This document shows, piece after piece, positions 26,159 to 34,075 of a DNA stretch of 35,974 nt; the first letter of the stretch is position 1, and each line of letters starts with the position of its first letter. Below the pieces are notes generated by a model. That model had not been told where the DNA came from and searched no databases. It saw nothing but the letters and a program-made list of their open reading frames with translations. The translations under genes and the position numbers were made by a program. The stretch comes from Flavobacteriales bacterium (GTDB lineage: Bacteria > Bacteroidota > Bacteroidia > Flavobacteriales_E > Vicingaceae), in NCBI GenBank assembly GCA_016763995.1, contig JAESST010000008.1, forward strand, positions 1 to 35,974, read 5' to 3'.

Positions 26159-27358
26159 TTAAGCGGCAACTGCCATTGTACGTTTCTGTCTTCTTTTAAT
26201 GTTTGCTTCCACTACATAATGGTCAATTAATGGTGCCATTACGTTCATAAATAAAATAGCTAACATAATTCCTTCTGGATATGCGGGGTTAAATACTCGA
26301 ATCATAATTCCTAAGAAACCGATTAAGAAACCATAGATGTATTTACCTGTTGAAGTTTGAGCAGCCGTTACCGGGTCAGTTGCCATGAAGACAATTCCAA
26401 AGGCAAAACCTCCCATTACTAAATGCATGTGAGCTGGCACTTCCATGAAAGGATTAGCTCCCCATAAGTTAAACAATAAACCCATCACATAAGCTCCTGC
26501 AATTCCTGAGAACATTACTTTCCAGGAAGCAATCCCTGTAATCAATAAAATTGCTGCTCCAATCATGATTGCCAAGGTTGATGTTTCACCAATAGATCCT
26601 GGAATCATTCCCATAAATGCAGACCAAAAGCTATCTCCATACTGGACACCTGCCGCATCTACAAAACCTGACGACCTTTCTGTTGCTTGAGCCAATAAGG
26701 TAGCTCCTGTTGAACCGTCTGCATAAGCAACGGCCTCGTCAGTTCCACCACCAATCCATACCTTGTCTCCTGACATCCATGTTGGATACGCAAAGAGTAA
26801 GAAAGCCCTTGCCGTTAATGCTACATTTAAAATGTTCATTCCTGTTCCTCCAAAGACTTCCTTTCCAATAACTACAGCAAAAATGGTTGCTGCTGCTACC
26901 ATCCATAAAGGAATCTCAACCGGTAAACAAAGTGGAATTAACATTCCTGACACCAAGAATCCTTCTGCCACTTGATGCTTATTGATAATAGCGAAAACAA
27001 ATTCTACTCCTAAACCTGCAGCATAAGAAACCACCACCAAAGGCAAAACCTTTAAAGCTCCATATAAGAAAGCATCCATAAAAGTGTACGCTTCTCCTGT
27101 AGATAAGAAGTATTGATATCCGGTGTTCCACATTCCGAATAATAAAGCTGGAACCATCGCTAACACGACCATAATCATGGTACGTTTCATGTCGATTCCA
27201 TCTCTAATGTGCGATCCTTTGCCATTTGTTGTGTGCCCGGGAACAAATAAGAATGTTTCCAAAGCATCGTAAGCAGGAAAGAAGTTTTCAAGCTTTCCTC
27301 CTTTATCGAAGCTAGGCTTGATATTTTTCTCTAAAAAATTGTGAATTGCGTTACTCAT
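26159..27358 (-). CDS. nqrB: NqrB, main membrane subunit of Na+-NQR
   Basis: A 399-residue protein with about ten hydrophobic helices. It carries the covalent FMN motif DGSTGAT (residues 214-220, Thr220 expected). NILNVALTARAFLLFAYP and FMATDPVTAAQTSTGKYIYG are family signatures. NqrB holds riboflavin and FMN and forms much of the Na+ path and quinone site. Placed 16 bases after nqrA. Confidence 0.97.
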   Translation of the reverse strand: MSNAIHNFLEKNIKPSFDKGGKLENFFPAYDALETFLFVPGHTTNGKGSHIRDGIDMKRTMIMVVLAMVPALLFGMWNTGYQYFLSTGEAYTFMDAFLYGALKVLPLVVVSYAAGLGVEFVFAIINKHQVAEGFLVSGMLIPLCLPVEIPLWMVAAATIFAVVIGKEVFGGTGMNILNVALTARAFLLFAYPTWMSGDKVWIGGGTDEAVAYADGSTGATLLAQATERSSGFVDAAGVQYGDSFWSAFMGMIPGSIGETSTLAIMIGAAILLITGIASWKVMFSGIAGAYVMGLLFNLWGANPFMEVPAHMHLVMGGFAFGIVFMATDPVTAAQTSTGKYIYGFLIGFLGIMIRVFNPAYPEGIMLAILFMNVMAPLIDHYVVEANIKRRQKRTMAVAA

Positions 27359-27374
27359 CTCAATAAATTTATTT

Positions 27375-28721
27375 TTAGCTCATTTCATTTCGCAACATAG
27401 TAAGTCCGTCACGAACAATGGTTTGGGTTGCTATTTTTGAAGTACAAACTGTTTCACATAATGCAAAATCTTCAGGTGCTACTTCATAGATTCCTAAGTT
27501 TTCCATCAGCTCAATATCTTCTATCATGATAGATTTTACCAATTGAACTGGAAAAATATCGAATGGAAAAACTTTGTCATATTCTTCAGTCACTACAAAT
27601 GGCCTTTCTTCTCCATTCATGTTAGCATCTAAATTGTATTTCTTGTTCGGAGACATCCAAGAAACGAGCGCTCTTGAAATACTGAACTTACCCGGGTTAG
27701 GTAAAATCCATCCAAACATCTGAGCCTCTCCTCCTTCTGGAATAACAGTTATATGAGAATCGTAAAATCCTATATATCCTTCTTCTTCAAGCTTAGTTCC
27801 TGTTAAAACATTTCCGCTAATGATACGATTGTTGCCTTCTTTTAAATTGTCAGCCAACAATGTTTTCAAACTCGCTCCTAAAACCGTTCTATAGTATTTA
27901 GGCGTTTTTACTTGCGCTCCTGTAATTGCAACAATTCTACCTCCATCGAACTGTCCTTTTTCAAACAATCTTCCAATTGTCAAAACATCTTGAGGTTTCA
28001 ATGTCCATACTATTTCACCTTTACATATTGGCATAAAATGGTGAATATGCACTCCTACATTTCCTGCAGGATGAGGTCCTTCAATAGAATGAATCGTTAC
28101 ATTTTTAGCTTGCAAAAATGCTTCGTCTGCTTTCGCAGCATTATTTACTGTTAAGTGAACTTCTGCTAATTTCGAAAGAACATCAATTCCTTTTTGAAAT
28201 GTAGCTGCTTGTCCGTGAACAATAAAGTCATTATCCGGTGCTAAAGGAGACGAATCGAATACTGAAATAAAAATTGCTTTCGCAGTATCGTTTGGATTTG
28301 CCACCACGTCGTAAGGACGTTGCTTAATAAATGGCCAAACACCGCTTTCGCAAAGTTTATTAATAATGTTCTCTCTACTTTCTTTTGCAGGGTCTGCAGC
28401 TTTGAAGTCAACATATTTTGTTTCCTTGTCTACAACGATAACAACCTCTTGAAGTACTCTTTTAGCACCTCTTTTGATCTCAGCTACCTCTCCACTAACC
28501 GGAGATGTAAATTTAATCTTGTCATTATCTTTGTTGTAAAATAAAGTTGATCCAGCTTTTACTTCATCTCCTACCTTAACAAGCATTTTAGCCGTTGTAC
28601 CTTCAAAATCAGACGGCTTAATAGCCACCGTATGAGGCATAGGTAAGTCAGTAAGTATTTTCTCAGCTCCTCCAACGAGCTTGATATCAGCTCCTCTTTT
28701 GATTTTAAGCACTTTTGACAT
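27375..28721 (-). CDS. nqrA: NqrA, ubiquinone/menaquinone-site subunit of Na+-NQR
   Basis: A 448-residue peripheral subunit. ATG 28721 (MSKVLKIKRGADIKLVGGAEK) is chosen over an upstream TTG at 28739, because the family begins with the K-IKRG-DI sequence and the promoter box lies at 28750-28757. Family motifs include HPAGNVGVHIHHFMPI, GRIVAITGAQVKTPKYYRTVLGASL and CSHYDVFPFDIFPVQLVKSIM-like sequence near the end. No redox centre is expected in NqrA. It is the first gene of nqrABCDEF, the respiratory complex that couples NADH-quinone oxidation to Na+ export. Confidence 0.96.
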   Translation of the reverse strand: MSKVLKIKRGADIKLVGGAEKILTDLPMPHTVAIKPSDFEGTTAKMLVKVGDEVKAGSTLFYNKDNDKIKFTSPVSGEVAEIKRGAKRVLQEVVIVVDKETKYVDFKAADPAKESRENIINKLCESGVWPFIKQRPYDVVANPNDTAKAIFISVFDSSPLAPDNDFIVHGQAATFQKGIDVLSKLAEVHLTVNNAAKADEAFLQAKNVTIHSIEGPHPAGNVGVHIHHFMPICKGEIVWTLKPQDVLTIGRLFEKGQFDGGRIVAITGAQVKTPKYYRTVLGASLKTLLADNLKEGNNRIISGNVLTGTKLEEEGYIGFYDSHITVIPEGGEAQMFGWILPNPGKFSISRALVSWMSPNKKYNLDANMNGEERPFVVTEEYDKVFPFDIFPVQLVKSIMIEDIELMENLGIYEVAPEDFALCETVCTSKIATQTIVRDGLTMLRNEMS

Positions 28722-28749
28722 AATAATTGATCGATTCAATTTTCGCGTG

Positions 28750-28757
28750 CAAAAATA
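28750..28757 (-). promoter_or_regulatory. nqr operon -7 promoter box (TATTTTTG on - strand)
   Basis: An exact TAnnTTTG box on the minus strand, predicting a transcript start near 28744 and a leader of about 23 bases before the nqrA ATG at 28721. The same eight bases occur at the ppa promoter. Confidence 0.72.
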
Positions 28758-28914
28758 AGATTTTAGTCAATTCTAATTTAGCTTTTTTTAACTTTTTTAA
28801 ACAAGCTATGAACCATTGATTAATCTCCTTTATTTTGTGTGAACTAAATGCCTTTTTAAGACGTTTTAAACTGTTCTATTCTTAATTTTATATTCCAGAC
28901 CACAACCAACAAAC

Positions 28915-30255
28915 ATGAAAAAGTCTCTTTTATTAATTCTATCATCATTCATTGTAGCTCTCAACCTTTATTCTTCAAAGTTTTTAGATAGCAATTCTCC
29001 AGAAAGCTTTGCCGCTAAAAAAGAACCAAGGCAAGAAGATTCGGAAGAGGGAGTACTTAAATATAGAGACCATACTTATAAGGAGAACATTAAAACTGCT
29101 CAGCTCTATCGCAAAGGAGATGCACTTTCTTTTCCTATTCTCTTTTTAGGAGGCACAGATCAACTTGAATTGCATTTTGACGACTTAAGTAATGATTTTC
29201 AGATCTATTCCTATTCTATTGTTCATTGCAATGCCAATTGGGAACCTTCAGGATTAACAGAAACTGAATATTTAACTGACTTCATGTACGGATACATTGA
29301 AGACTATCAATATTCTTTTAATACGTTGATTCCTTACATTCATTACAAAGTTGAACTCCCAAACAACCAAGTTCGCTTTAAACTATCTGGCAATTACCTC
29401 GTGAAAGTTTATGCCAACAATAATGAAGAAGATTTATTCTTGACTCGAAGATTTTATGTAGTAGAAAAAAAGATCACCATAAAATCAAGTATTAGAATGG
29501 CCACTTTGGCGAGGTTTAGAGACTACAAACAAGAAGTCGACTTCACATTAAATCACAACAATTACCCTATACAAGACCCATACTCTCAATTAAAAGTTGT
29601 TATTTCTCAGAATAGAAGATGGGACAATGCCATCACAGATTTAAAGCCATTATTTATTAAAACACCTGAATTGGTCTACAATTATGAAGACAAAAACCTC
29701 TTTGATGGAGGAAATGAATTCCGATTCTTTGAAACTAAGAACCTAAGATATCAATCGATGAATGTGGATGGCATACAAATTATGGGAGGAAAAACTCATG
29801 TATTTATATTACCCGAAGAACCCCGTTCATTTAAACGATATTATTTTCAACCTGACATTAATGGGAAAAGATTGATCACCCGTGAGAATAGCCCATCATC
29901 TGATAAAGAAGCGGACTATATGGTTACCCATTTCACTCTTAAAAGAGAAACACCCTTACCGGGAGGAGATTTGTACCTATTTGGTGAACTAAGCGATTGG
30001 GAGTTTAAAAAAGAGTTCAAAATGGAGTATGTCGAAATAAATGGAGCCTATACATTGACAACACAATTAAAACAAGGGTACTATAATTATAATTATGCTT
30101 TCCTACCAAATGGGTCAACTACAGGAGACTTATCGCCGATTGAAGGCACTCACTCTGAAACCAGTAATGAATATTATATCTTCGTTTACCATCGACAAAA
30201 TGCAGAGATTTATGATCGCTTAGTAGGATTTGAAATCAAAAAATCTAATGAATGA
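28915..30255 (+). CDS. Type IX secretion system plug protein (DUF5103 family)
   Basis: A 446-residue protein with a signal peptide (KKSLLLILSSFIVALNLYSS). It matches the T9SS plug family: RDHTYKENIKTAQLYRKGDALSFPILFLGG, LELHFDDLSNDFQIYSYSIVHCNANWEPSGLTETEYLTDF, YQYSFNTLIPYIHYKVELP, LTRRFYVVEK, then two more beta-sandwich regions ending in YYIFVYHRQNAEIYDRLVGF. The plug closes the periplasmic side of the SprA channel of the T9SS. This agrees with the T9SS sorting domain on the protein at 9930. It is divergent from nqrA and followed by apaG after 33 bases. Confidence 0.88.
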   Translation: MKKSLLLILSSFIVALNLYSSKFLDSNSPESFAAKKEPRQEDSEEGVLKYRDHTYKENIKTAQLYRKGDALSFPILFLGGTDQLELHFDDLSNDFQIYSYSIVHCNANWEPSGLTETEYLTDFMYGYIEDYQYSFNTLIPYIHYKVELPNNQVRFKLSGNYLVKVYANNNEEDLFLTRRFYVVEKKITIKSSIRMATLARFRDYKQEVDFTLNHNNYPIQDPYSQLKVVISQNRRWDNAITDLKPLFIKTPELVYNYEDKNLFDGGNEFRFFETKNLRYQSMNVDGIQIMGGKTHVFILPEEPRSFKRYYFQPDINGKRLITRENSPSSDKEADYMVTHFTLKRETPLPGGDLYLFGELSDWEFKKEFKMEYVEINGAYTLTTQLKQGYYNYNYAFLPNGSTTGDLSPIEGTHSETSNEYYIFVYHRQNAEIYDRLVGFEIKKSNE

Positions 30256-30288
30256 TTTTTGAATTCTATTTTTAATTAATATTGTTCT

Positions 30289-30675
30289 ATGCCAGCATTT
30301 CTAACAGACAAGGTTAGTGTAAAAGTTAAGCCCAGCTATGAGGCTGCACATTCGTCTCCTGCTAAACATGAATATTATTTCAGTTACTCCATTCAAATTT
30401 CAAATGAGGGAAATTCTGCTATTCAACTATTAAGCAGGCATTGGTTTATTTTCGACTCAAATGGACAATACTCTGAAATTAAAGGAGAGGGTGTTCTTGG
30501 AGAGCAGCCTATTATTCATCCAAATCAAACACATGCTTACCAATCATTCTGTCATTTAAAAAGCGACATAGGAATGATGTGGGGAACTTATTTAATGAAG
30601 ATTGTTGATACAGGAAAACTCTTTGAAGTAAGCATTCCAGAATTTCAGATGATTACCCCAATGAGGTTGAATTAG
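30289..30675 (+). CDS. apaG: ApaG domain protein
   Basis: A 128-residue protein with an immunoglobulin-like ApaG fold. It shows VSVKVKPSYEAAHSSPAKHEYYFSYSIQISNEGN, LLSRHWFIFDSNG, the glycine motif GEGVLGEQPIIHPNQ, and MWGTYLMKIVDTGKLFEVSIPEF. Length and motif order match ApaG. The family was linked to Co2+ resistance in enterobacteria, but its molecular role is unsettled. Probably co-transcribed with the plug gene. Confidence 0.93.
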   Translation: MPAFLTDKVSVKVKPSYEAAHSSPAKHEYYFSYSIQISNEGNSAIQLLSRHWFIFDSNGQYSEIKGEGVLGEQPIIHPNQTHAYQSFCHLKSDIGMMWGTYLMKIVDTGKLFEVSIPEFQMITPMRLN

Positions 30676-30801
30676 TTAAACTATAACCTGGCTATCGTTG
30701 TTGTTGTTTCATACGCTTTAAGCAAATAAAAACTTACCCCTTCGCTTTTATTCTAAAAAAATAAAAATTCATGCTTTGCGTTTTCTAGTGAAAAAATTAA
30801 A

Positions 30802-30809
30802 TAGTTTTG
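30802..30809 (+). promoter_or_regulatory. trp operon -7 promoter box (TAGTTTTG)
   Basis: An exact TAnnTTTG box with TTTG at 30775-30778 as a candidate -33 element, 23 bases upstream. Transcription would start near 30815, only a few bases before the first leader peptide ATG at 30819, so the first leader would be nearly leaderless. Confidence 0.75.
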
Positions 30810-30818
30810 TACTAACAA

Positions 30819-30863
30819 ATGAACAATGCAATTACATATACTTGGTGGTATCACGTTAATTAA
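30819..30863 (+). CDS. trp leader peptide 1 (Trp-Trp)
   Basis: A 14-residue reading frame, MNNAITYTWWYHVN, ending in TAA. Two adjacent Trp codons (30843-30848) in so short a frame, right after a promoter and before a terminator and the trp operon, are the hallmark of a trp attenuator leader peptide. When charged tRNA-Trp is scarce, a ribosome would stall there. It is too short for automatic gene finders. Confidence 0.88.
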   Translation: MNNAITYTWWYHVN

Positions 30864-30868
30864 CGAGA

Positions 30869-30910
30869 GAAGCTGAGCTATATAAAAAATAGAAAAAAAA
30901 GACTCGCTTC
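30869..30910 (+). promoter_or_regulatory. Antiterminator of trp attenuator 1
   Basis: GAAGC (30869-30873) and GAG (30875-30877), with T30874 bulged, can pair with CTC-GCTTC (30903-30910), the 5' arm of terminator 1. This 8-bp alternative fold excludes the terminator. The segment begins 21 bases after the second Trp codon, within reach of a ribosome resting on the leader stop codon. A convincing 1:2 stem was not found. Confidence 0.65.
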
Positions 30911-30928
30911 AAGCGGGTCTTTTTTTTT
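30893..30928 (+). terminator. trp attenuator 1 terminator
   Basis: GACTCGCT (30901-30908) pairs with AGCGGGTC (30912-30919) with one G-T pair and a 3-base loop. It is flanked by A8 and followed by T9 at 30920-30928. It lies 37 bases after the first leader stop, within the transcript of the trp operon. Confidence 0.9.
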
Positions 30929-30938
30929 GCCATAAATT

Positions 30939-31031
30939 ATGATGATAGAACAAAACATAACACTGAATGCCTACAATACTGCAAGTTATTGGTGGTGGTA
31001 CTTTTTTCACAAAAACGAAGAGAATTGCTAA
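30939..31031 (+). CDS. trp leader peptide 2 (Trp-Trp-Trp-Tyr-Phe-Phe-His)
   Basis: A 30-residue reading frame starting at tandem ATG codons (30939, 30942). Its core is ASYWWWYFFHK, with three Trp codons at 30990-30998 followed by Tyr-Phe-Phe-His. It lies between terminator 1 and terminator 2. The aromatic run is far above chance and matches a second attenuator leader. It lacks its own visible promoter, so it is expressed only on read-through of terminator 1. The core resembles leader 1 (Y-T-WW-Y-H), which suggests a duplicated attenuator. Confidence 0.86.
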   Translation: MMIEQNITLNAYNTASYWWWYFFHKNEENC

Positions 31032-31072
31032 TGCTATAATTTGAATATCAAATCCTAAAAAGCCTGCTTCTC
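30981..31072 (+). promoter_or_regulatory. Competing stems of trp attenuator 2
   Basis: Three segments can be drawn. Segment 1 (GCAAGTT, 30981-30987) pairs with segment 2 (AATTGC, 31023-31028) around one bulged G. Segment 2 as GAGAA-TT-GC (31020-31028) can instead pair with GC-TTCTC (31066-31072), the 5' arm and loop of terminator 2. A ribosome stalled on the Trp codons at 30990-30998 would cover segment 1 and leave segment 2 free, favouring antitermination. A ribosome at the stop (31029-31031) would cover segment 2. The geometry is that of classical trp attenuation, though the pairs are short. Confidence 0.6.
31039..31053 (+). other. Small hairpin before trp terminator 2
   Basis: ATTTGA (31039-31044) and TCAAAT (31048-31053) form a 6-bp stem with a 3-base ATA loop, directly upstream of terminator 2. 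It may act as a pause site that keeps polymerase and leader ribosome in step, which is a guess. Confidence 0.4.
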
Positions 31073-31087
31073 GCAGGCTTTTTTTTT
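31057..31087 (+). terminator. trp attenuator 2 terminator
   Basis: GCCTGC (31062-31067) pairs with GCAGGC (31073-31078), loop TTCTC, extended by A5 (31057-31061) and T9 (31079-31087). It ends eight bases before the trpE ATG, so besides terminating it could mask the trpE ribosome-binding region in read-through transcripts. Confidence 0.92.
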
Positions 31088-31095
31088 GCTCCAAT

Positions 31096-32508
31096 ATGAA
31101 AACAACATTAAAAACAACATCGATCCAATCCTTAGCCGATATGCTAACTCCAGTGAGTGCATATTCTAAACTGAGAGACCATTACTCAAATACATTATTA
31201 CTTGAAAGTGCTGATTTTCATAGCATACAAGACAGTAAAAGCTTTATTTGCTTAGAGCCAATCTCAGGCTTCGAAGCTAAAGGATTACAATACAATATCG
31301 AATCAATAGATGGAACTATTACTTATAATACTGCAAATATATCAGCAGACGTTTTTAAAGCTTTTACCGAATTCACGCAGCAATTTGAAGTAAATAATGA
31401 GCCGCATTCCTCATCTGTCTGTGGTTTGTTTGGATACAGCTCTTTTGAGGCTGTTCAATACATGGAAGACATTCTTCTTGATAATCCCACTCAACCAACA
31501 AAAGATAACCCAGATTTAAAATACCAGCTTTTCCGCTACGTGTTAGAATTCGATCATTTTAAAGATGTGCTAACGCTCACTGAAAACCATGTGAAAGAGA
31601 ATACCAATTCCAACAAAGGCTTAAAACGAATAATGGAATTGCTAAAAGGAAATCATTCATCCAGCTTTCCCTTCTCAATTAATGGAGAAGAGGAATCTAG
31701 TATTACAGATGACACTTACAAGGGATTTATTGAGAAAGGAGTTGCTCATTGTCAAAGAGGCGATGTGTTTCAAGTGGTTCTTTCCAGAGAATTCAAGCAA
31801 GCATTTAAAGGAGATGAATTTAATGTATACCGCAGTTTACGAAGCATTAATCCTTCTCCCTATCTCTTCTATTTCGATTATGGAAGTTTTAAAATTATGG
31901 GCGCATCTCCAGAATCACAATTAAAAATTGAAGACGGAGTTGCCCACATCAACCCGATTGCTGGCACTGCTTTAAGAGGAGGAAATGTAGAGGAAGATGC
32001 GCTAAAAGCAAAAGAATTACTCAATAATCCCAAAGAGAAAGCAGAGCATGTAATGTTAGTCGACTTGGCTAGAAATGACATGAGCAAATACGCTGATGAA
32101 GTTTCAGTTTCTGCCTATGCAGAAATTCAATATTTCTCCCATGTCATTCACATGGTAAGTAAAGTAAGTGGTCTATTGAGTTCTAAGAATGATCAGCTTA
32201 ATGTTTACGCAAGTACCTTTCCTGCTGGAACATTAAGCGGTGCACCCAAATACAGAGCATTGCAAATCATCAACGAATGTGAACCACATCAGAGAAATTT
32301 TTATGGTGGAAGCATTGGTTTCATTGGTTTCGATGGAAGCATTAATAAAGCAATCATCATTCGATCCATCCTGAGCAAAAATCACACACTTACCTATCAA
32401 GCAGGAGCAGGGGTTGTAATCGACAGCAGCCCAGAAGGAGAATTACAAGAAGTAAATAATAAACTAGCAGCCATTCGAATGGCCATTAAAAATGCAGAAG
32501 CCTTATGA
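31096..32508 (+). CDS. trpE: TrpE, anthranilate synthase component I
   Basis: A 470-residue enzyme that makes anthranilate from chorismate with ammonia supplied by TrpG. The Trp feedback-binding motif LLES is at residues 35-38, so end-product inhibition is expected. The chorismate-binding core carries GDVFQVVLSREF, INPSPYLFYFDYG, GASPE, PIAGTALRGG, DLARNDMSKYA and FPAGTLSGAPKYRA. First gene of the operon, eight bases after terminator 2. Overlaps trpG by four bases (ATGA). Confidence 0.97.
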   Translation: MKTTLKTTSIQSLADMLTPVSAYSKLRDHYSNTLLLESADFHSIQDSKSFICLEPISGFEAKGLQYNIESIDGTITYNTANISADVFKAFTEFTQQFEVNNEPHSSSVCGLFGYSSFEAVQYMEDILLDNPTQPTKDNPDLKYQLFRYVLEFDHFKDVLTLTENHVKENTNSNKGLKRIMELLKGNHSSSFPFSINGEEESSITDDTYKGFIEKGVAHCQRGDVFQVVLSREFKQAFKGDEFNVYRSLRSINPSPYLFYFDYGSFKIMGASPESQLKIEDGVAHINPIAGTALRGGNVEEDALKAKELLNNPKEKAEHVMLVDLARNDMSKYADEVSVSAYAEIQYFSHVIHMVSKVSGLLSSKNDQLNVYASTFPAGTLSGAPKYRALQIINECEPHQRNFYGGSIGFIGFDGSINKAIIIRSILSKNHTLTYQAGAGVVIDSSPEGELQEVNNKLAAIRMAIKNAEAL

Positions 32509-33089
32509 AAATTGGTGTTATAGACAACTACGATAGTTTCACACTCAACTTAACTTACTTGTTAAAACAAGAAGGGATAAGCTTTGAGATTTATAGAAAT
32601 GATAAAATAAGTGCACAACAAGCGGCCGAATTCGATGGCCTATTACTCTCTCCTGGGCCTGGACTTCCTGAAGAAGCAGGAAACCTAATGAGCATCATTC
32701 AAAGCTGCTTTCAAAAAATACCCATACTTGGAGTTTGTTTAGGACATCAGGCCATCGCAGCTCATTTTGAATCAGGGTTGAGCAATTTAAAAAAGGTTTC
32801 TCATGGAATCGAAAAATCAGTTCTTCTCACCGAAAGAAAGAGTCGACTTTTTTCAGGAATCTCAAATAAATTTCAAGCAGGTCACTACCATTCTTGGATT
32901 GTAGATCAGTATCATTTATCGCCAAAATTAGAAGTGACAGCTATTGATGAGAATCGAGAAATAATGGCTTTAGAGCATCATGAATTACCCATTTATGGCG
33001 TGCAATTCCATCCGGAAAGCATTATGACAGCAGAAGGGCCAAGAATCATTAAAAACTTTATTGGAATTTGTAAAGAACACATCAAATGA
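32505..33089 (+). CDS. trpG: TrpG, anthranilate synthase glutamine amidotransferase
   Basis: A 194-residue class I amidotransferase. NYDSFTLNL near the N-terminus, SPGPGLPEEAGN, catalytic Cys78 in GVCLGHQAIA, and His169/Glu171 in VQFHPESIMT complete the triad. It supplies ammonia to TrpE. Could also serve aminodeoxychorismate synthase, but its place in the trp operon favours anthranilate. Overlaps trpE and trpD by four bases each. Confidence 0.96.
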   Translation: MKIGVIDNYDSFTLNLTYLLKQEGISFEIYRNDKISAQQAAEFDGLLLSPGPGLPEEAGNLMSIIQSCFQKIPILGVCLGHQAIAAHFESGLSNLKKVSHGIEKSVLLTERKSRLFSGISNKFQAGHYHSWIVDQYHLSPKLEVTAIDENREIMALEHHELPIYGVQFHPESIMTAEGPRIIKNFIGICKEHIK

Positions 33090-34075
33090 ACGAACTACTA
33101 GAATACTTATTTGCTAACGGGCAGTTGACAAAAACACAAGCCAAGGAGGTATTGGGCAGAATTTCGGAAGGCCAATACAACTCGAATCAAGTGAGCGCTT
33201 TTTTAACCGTATTTCGCATGAGAGACATCAGCTTAGATGAGCTCATTGGCTTTAGAGATTGCTTAAAGGAACGTAGCAATAAAGTAGATCTTAGCGATTT
33301 CGACCCCATTGATTTATGCGGAACGGGAGGAGATGGAAAAGACACCTTTAACATTAGCACTTTGGCTTCTTTTGTTACTGCTGGTGCAGGAATAAAAGTT
33401 GCAAAACATGGAAATTATGGAGTAAGTTCTTCCTGTGGCTCCTCCAACGTGATGGAGTTTTTAGGGTATAAATTCACCAATGATCATGATCGATTAAAAG
33501 GACAAATCGAACAAAGTGGAATTTGCTTTTTACATGCACCTCTTTTTCACCCTGCCATGAAAGAAGTCGCTCCCATTCGAAGGAGTCTAGGAGTGCGCAC
33601 TTTCTTTAATATGCTAGGACCATTGGTAAATCCATCCTCACCACAAAAGCAAGTGGTGGGAGTGTCTTCTCTTCATCTACAACGCTACTACAAATATATT
33701 TTTGAGCAATCGACTGCCGCTTATCGTATTGTACATTCTTTAGATGGATATGATGAAATAAGCCTCACCAGCCATGCAATGGTAATTAGTGAAGAGGAAG
33801 ACAGAAGAATGACCCCTTCTGACTTTAGTTCAACAAAAATAAATGGAGAGAAACTCTATGGTGGAAAAACAGTTGCATCCTCAGCTAAAATCTTCATCGA
33901 TATTCTAGAAGGCGTAGGAAGCCCTGAACAAATTGCAGCTGTTGCTGCCAACGCTTCATTGGCTATACACTGTTGTAATCCTCAAAAATCATCTGAAGAA
34001 TGTGTGAACCTAGCAATAGAGTCATTAGAAAGCGGGAAAGCCTTAAATGCATTTAAAACCTTAATTGAATCATGA
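33086..34075 (+). CDS. trpD: TrpD, anthranilate phosphoribosyltransferase
   Basis: A 329-residue enzyme that joins anthranilate to PRPP. DLCGTGGDGKDTFNISTLAS holds the phosphate-binding glycine loop, KHGNYGVSSSCGSSNVMEFLG and APLFHPAMKEVAPIRRSLGVRTFFNMLGPLVNP are family signatures. It is separate from trpG, unlike the fused gene of enterobacteria. Four-base overlaps join it to trpG and trpC. Confidence 0.97.
   Translation: MNELLEYLFANGQLTKTQAKEVLGRISEGQYNSNQVSAFLTVFRMRDISLDELIGFRDCLKERSNKVDLSDFDPIDLCGTGGDGKDTFNISTLASFVTAGAGIKVAKHGNYGVSSSCGSSNVMEFLGYKFTNDHDRLKGQIEQSGICFLHAPLFHPAMKEVAPIRRSLGVRTFFNMLGPLVNPSSPQKQVVGVSSLHLQRYYKYIFEQSTAAYRIVHSLDGYDEISLTSHAMVISEEEDRRMTPSDFSSTKINGEKLYGGKTVASSAKIFIDILEGVGSPEQIAAVAANASLAIHCCNPQKSSEECVNLAIESLESGKALNAFKTLIES

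Noticed and set aside
22771-28721. Rnf complex in place of Na+-NQR
   Set aside because: The order A-B-C-D-E-F, the NqrA sequence without an RnfC ferredoxin domain, and the NqrF with ferredoxin plus FAD/NAD domains identify NQR.
30909-31094. A 61-codon frame on the minus strand across the trp leader
   Set aside because: It is antisense to leader peptide 2 and both terminators, has no family resemblance, and the plus-strand attenuator explains the sequence.
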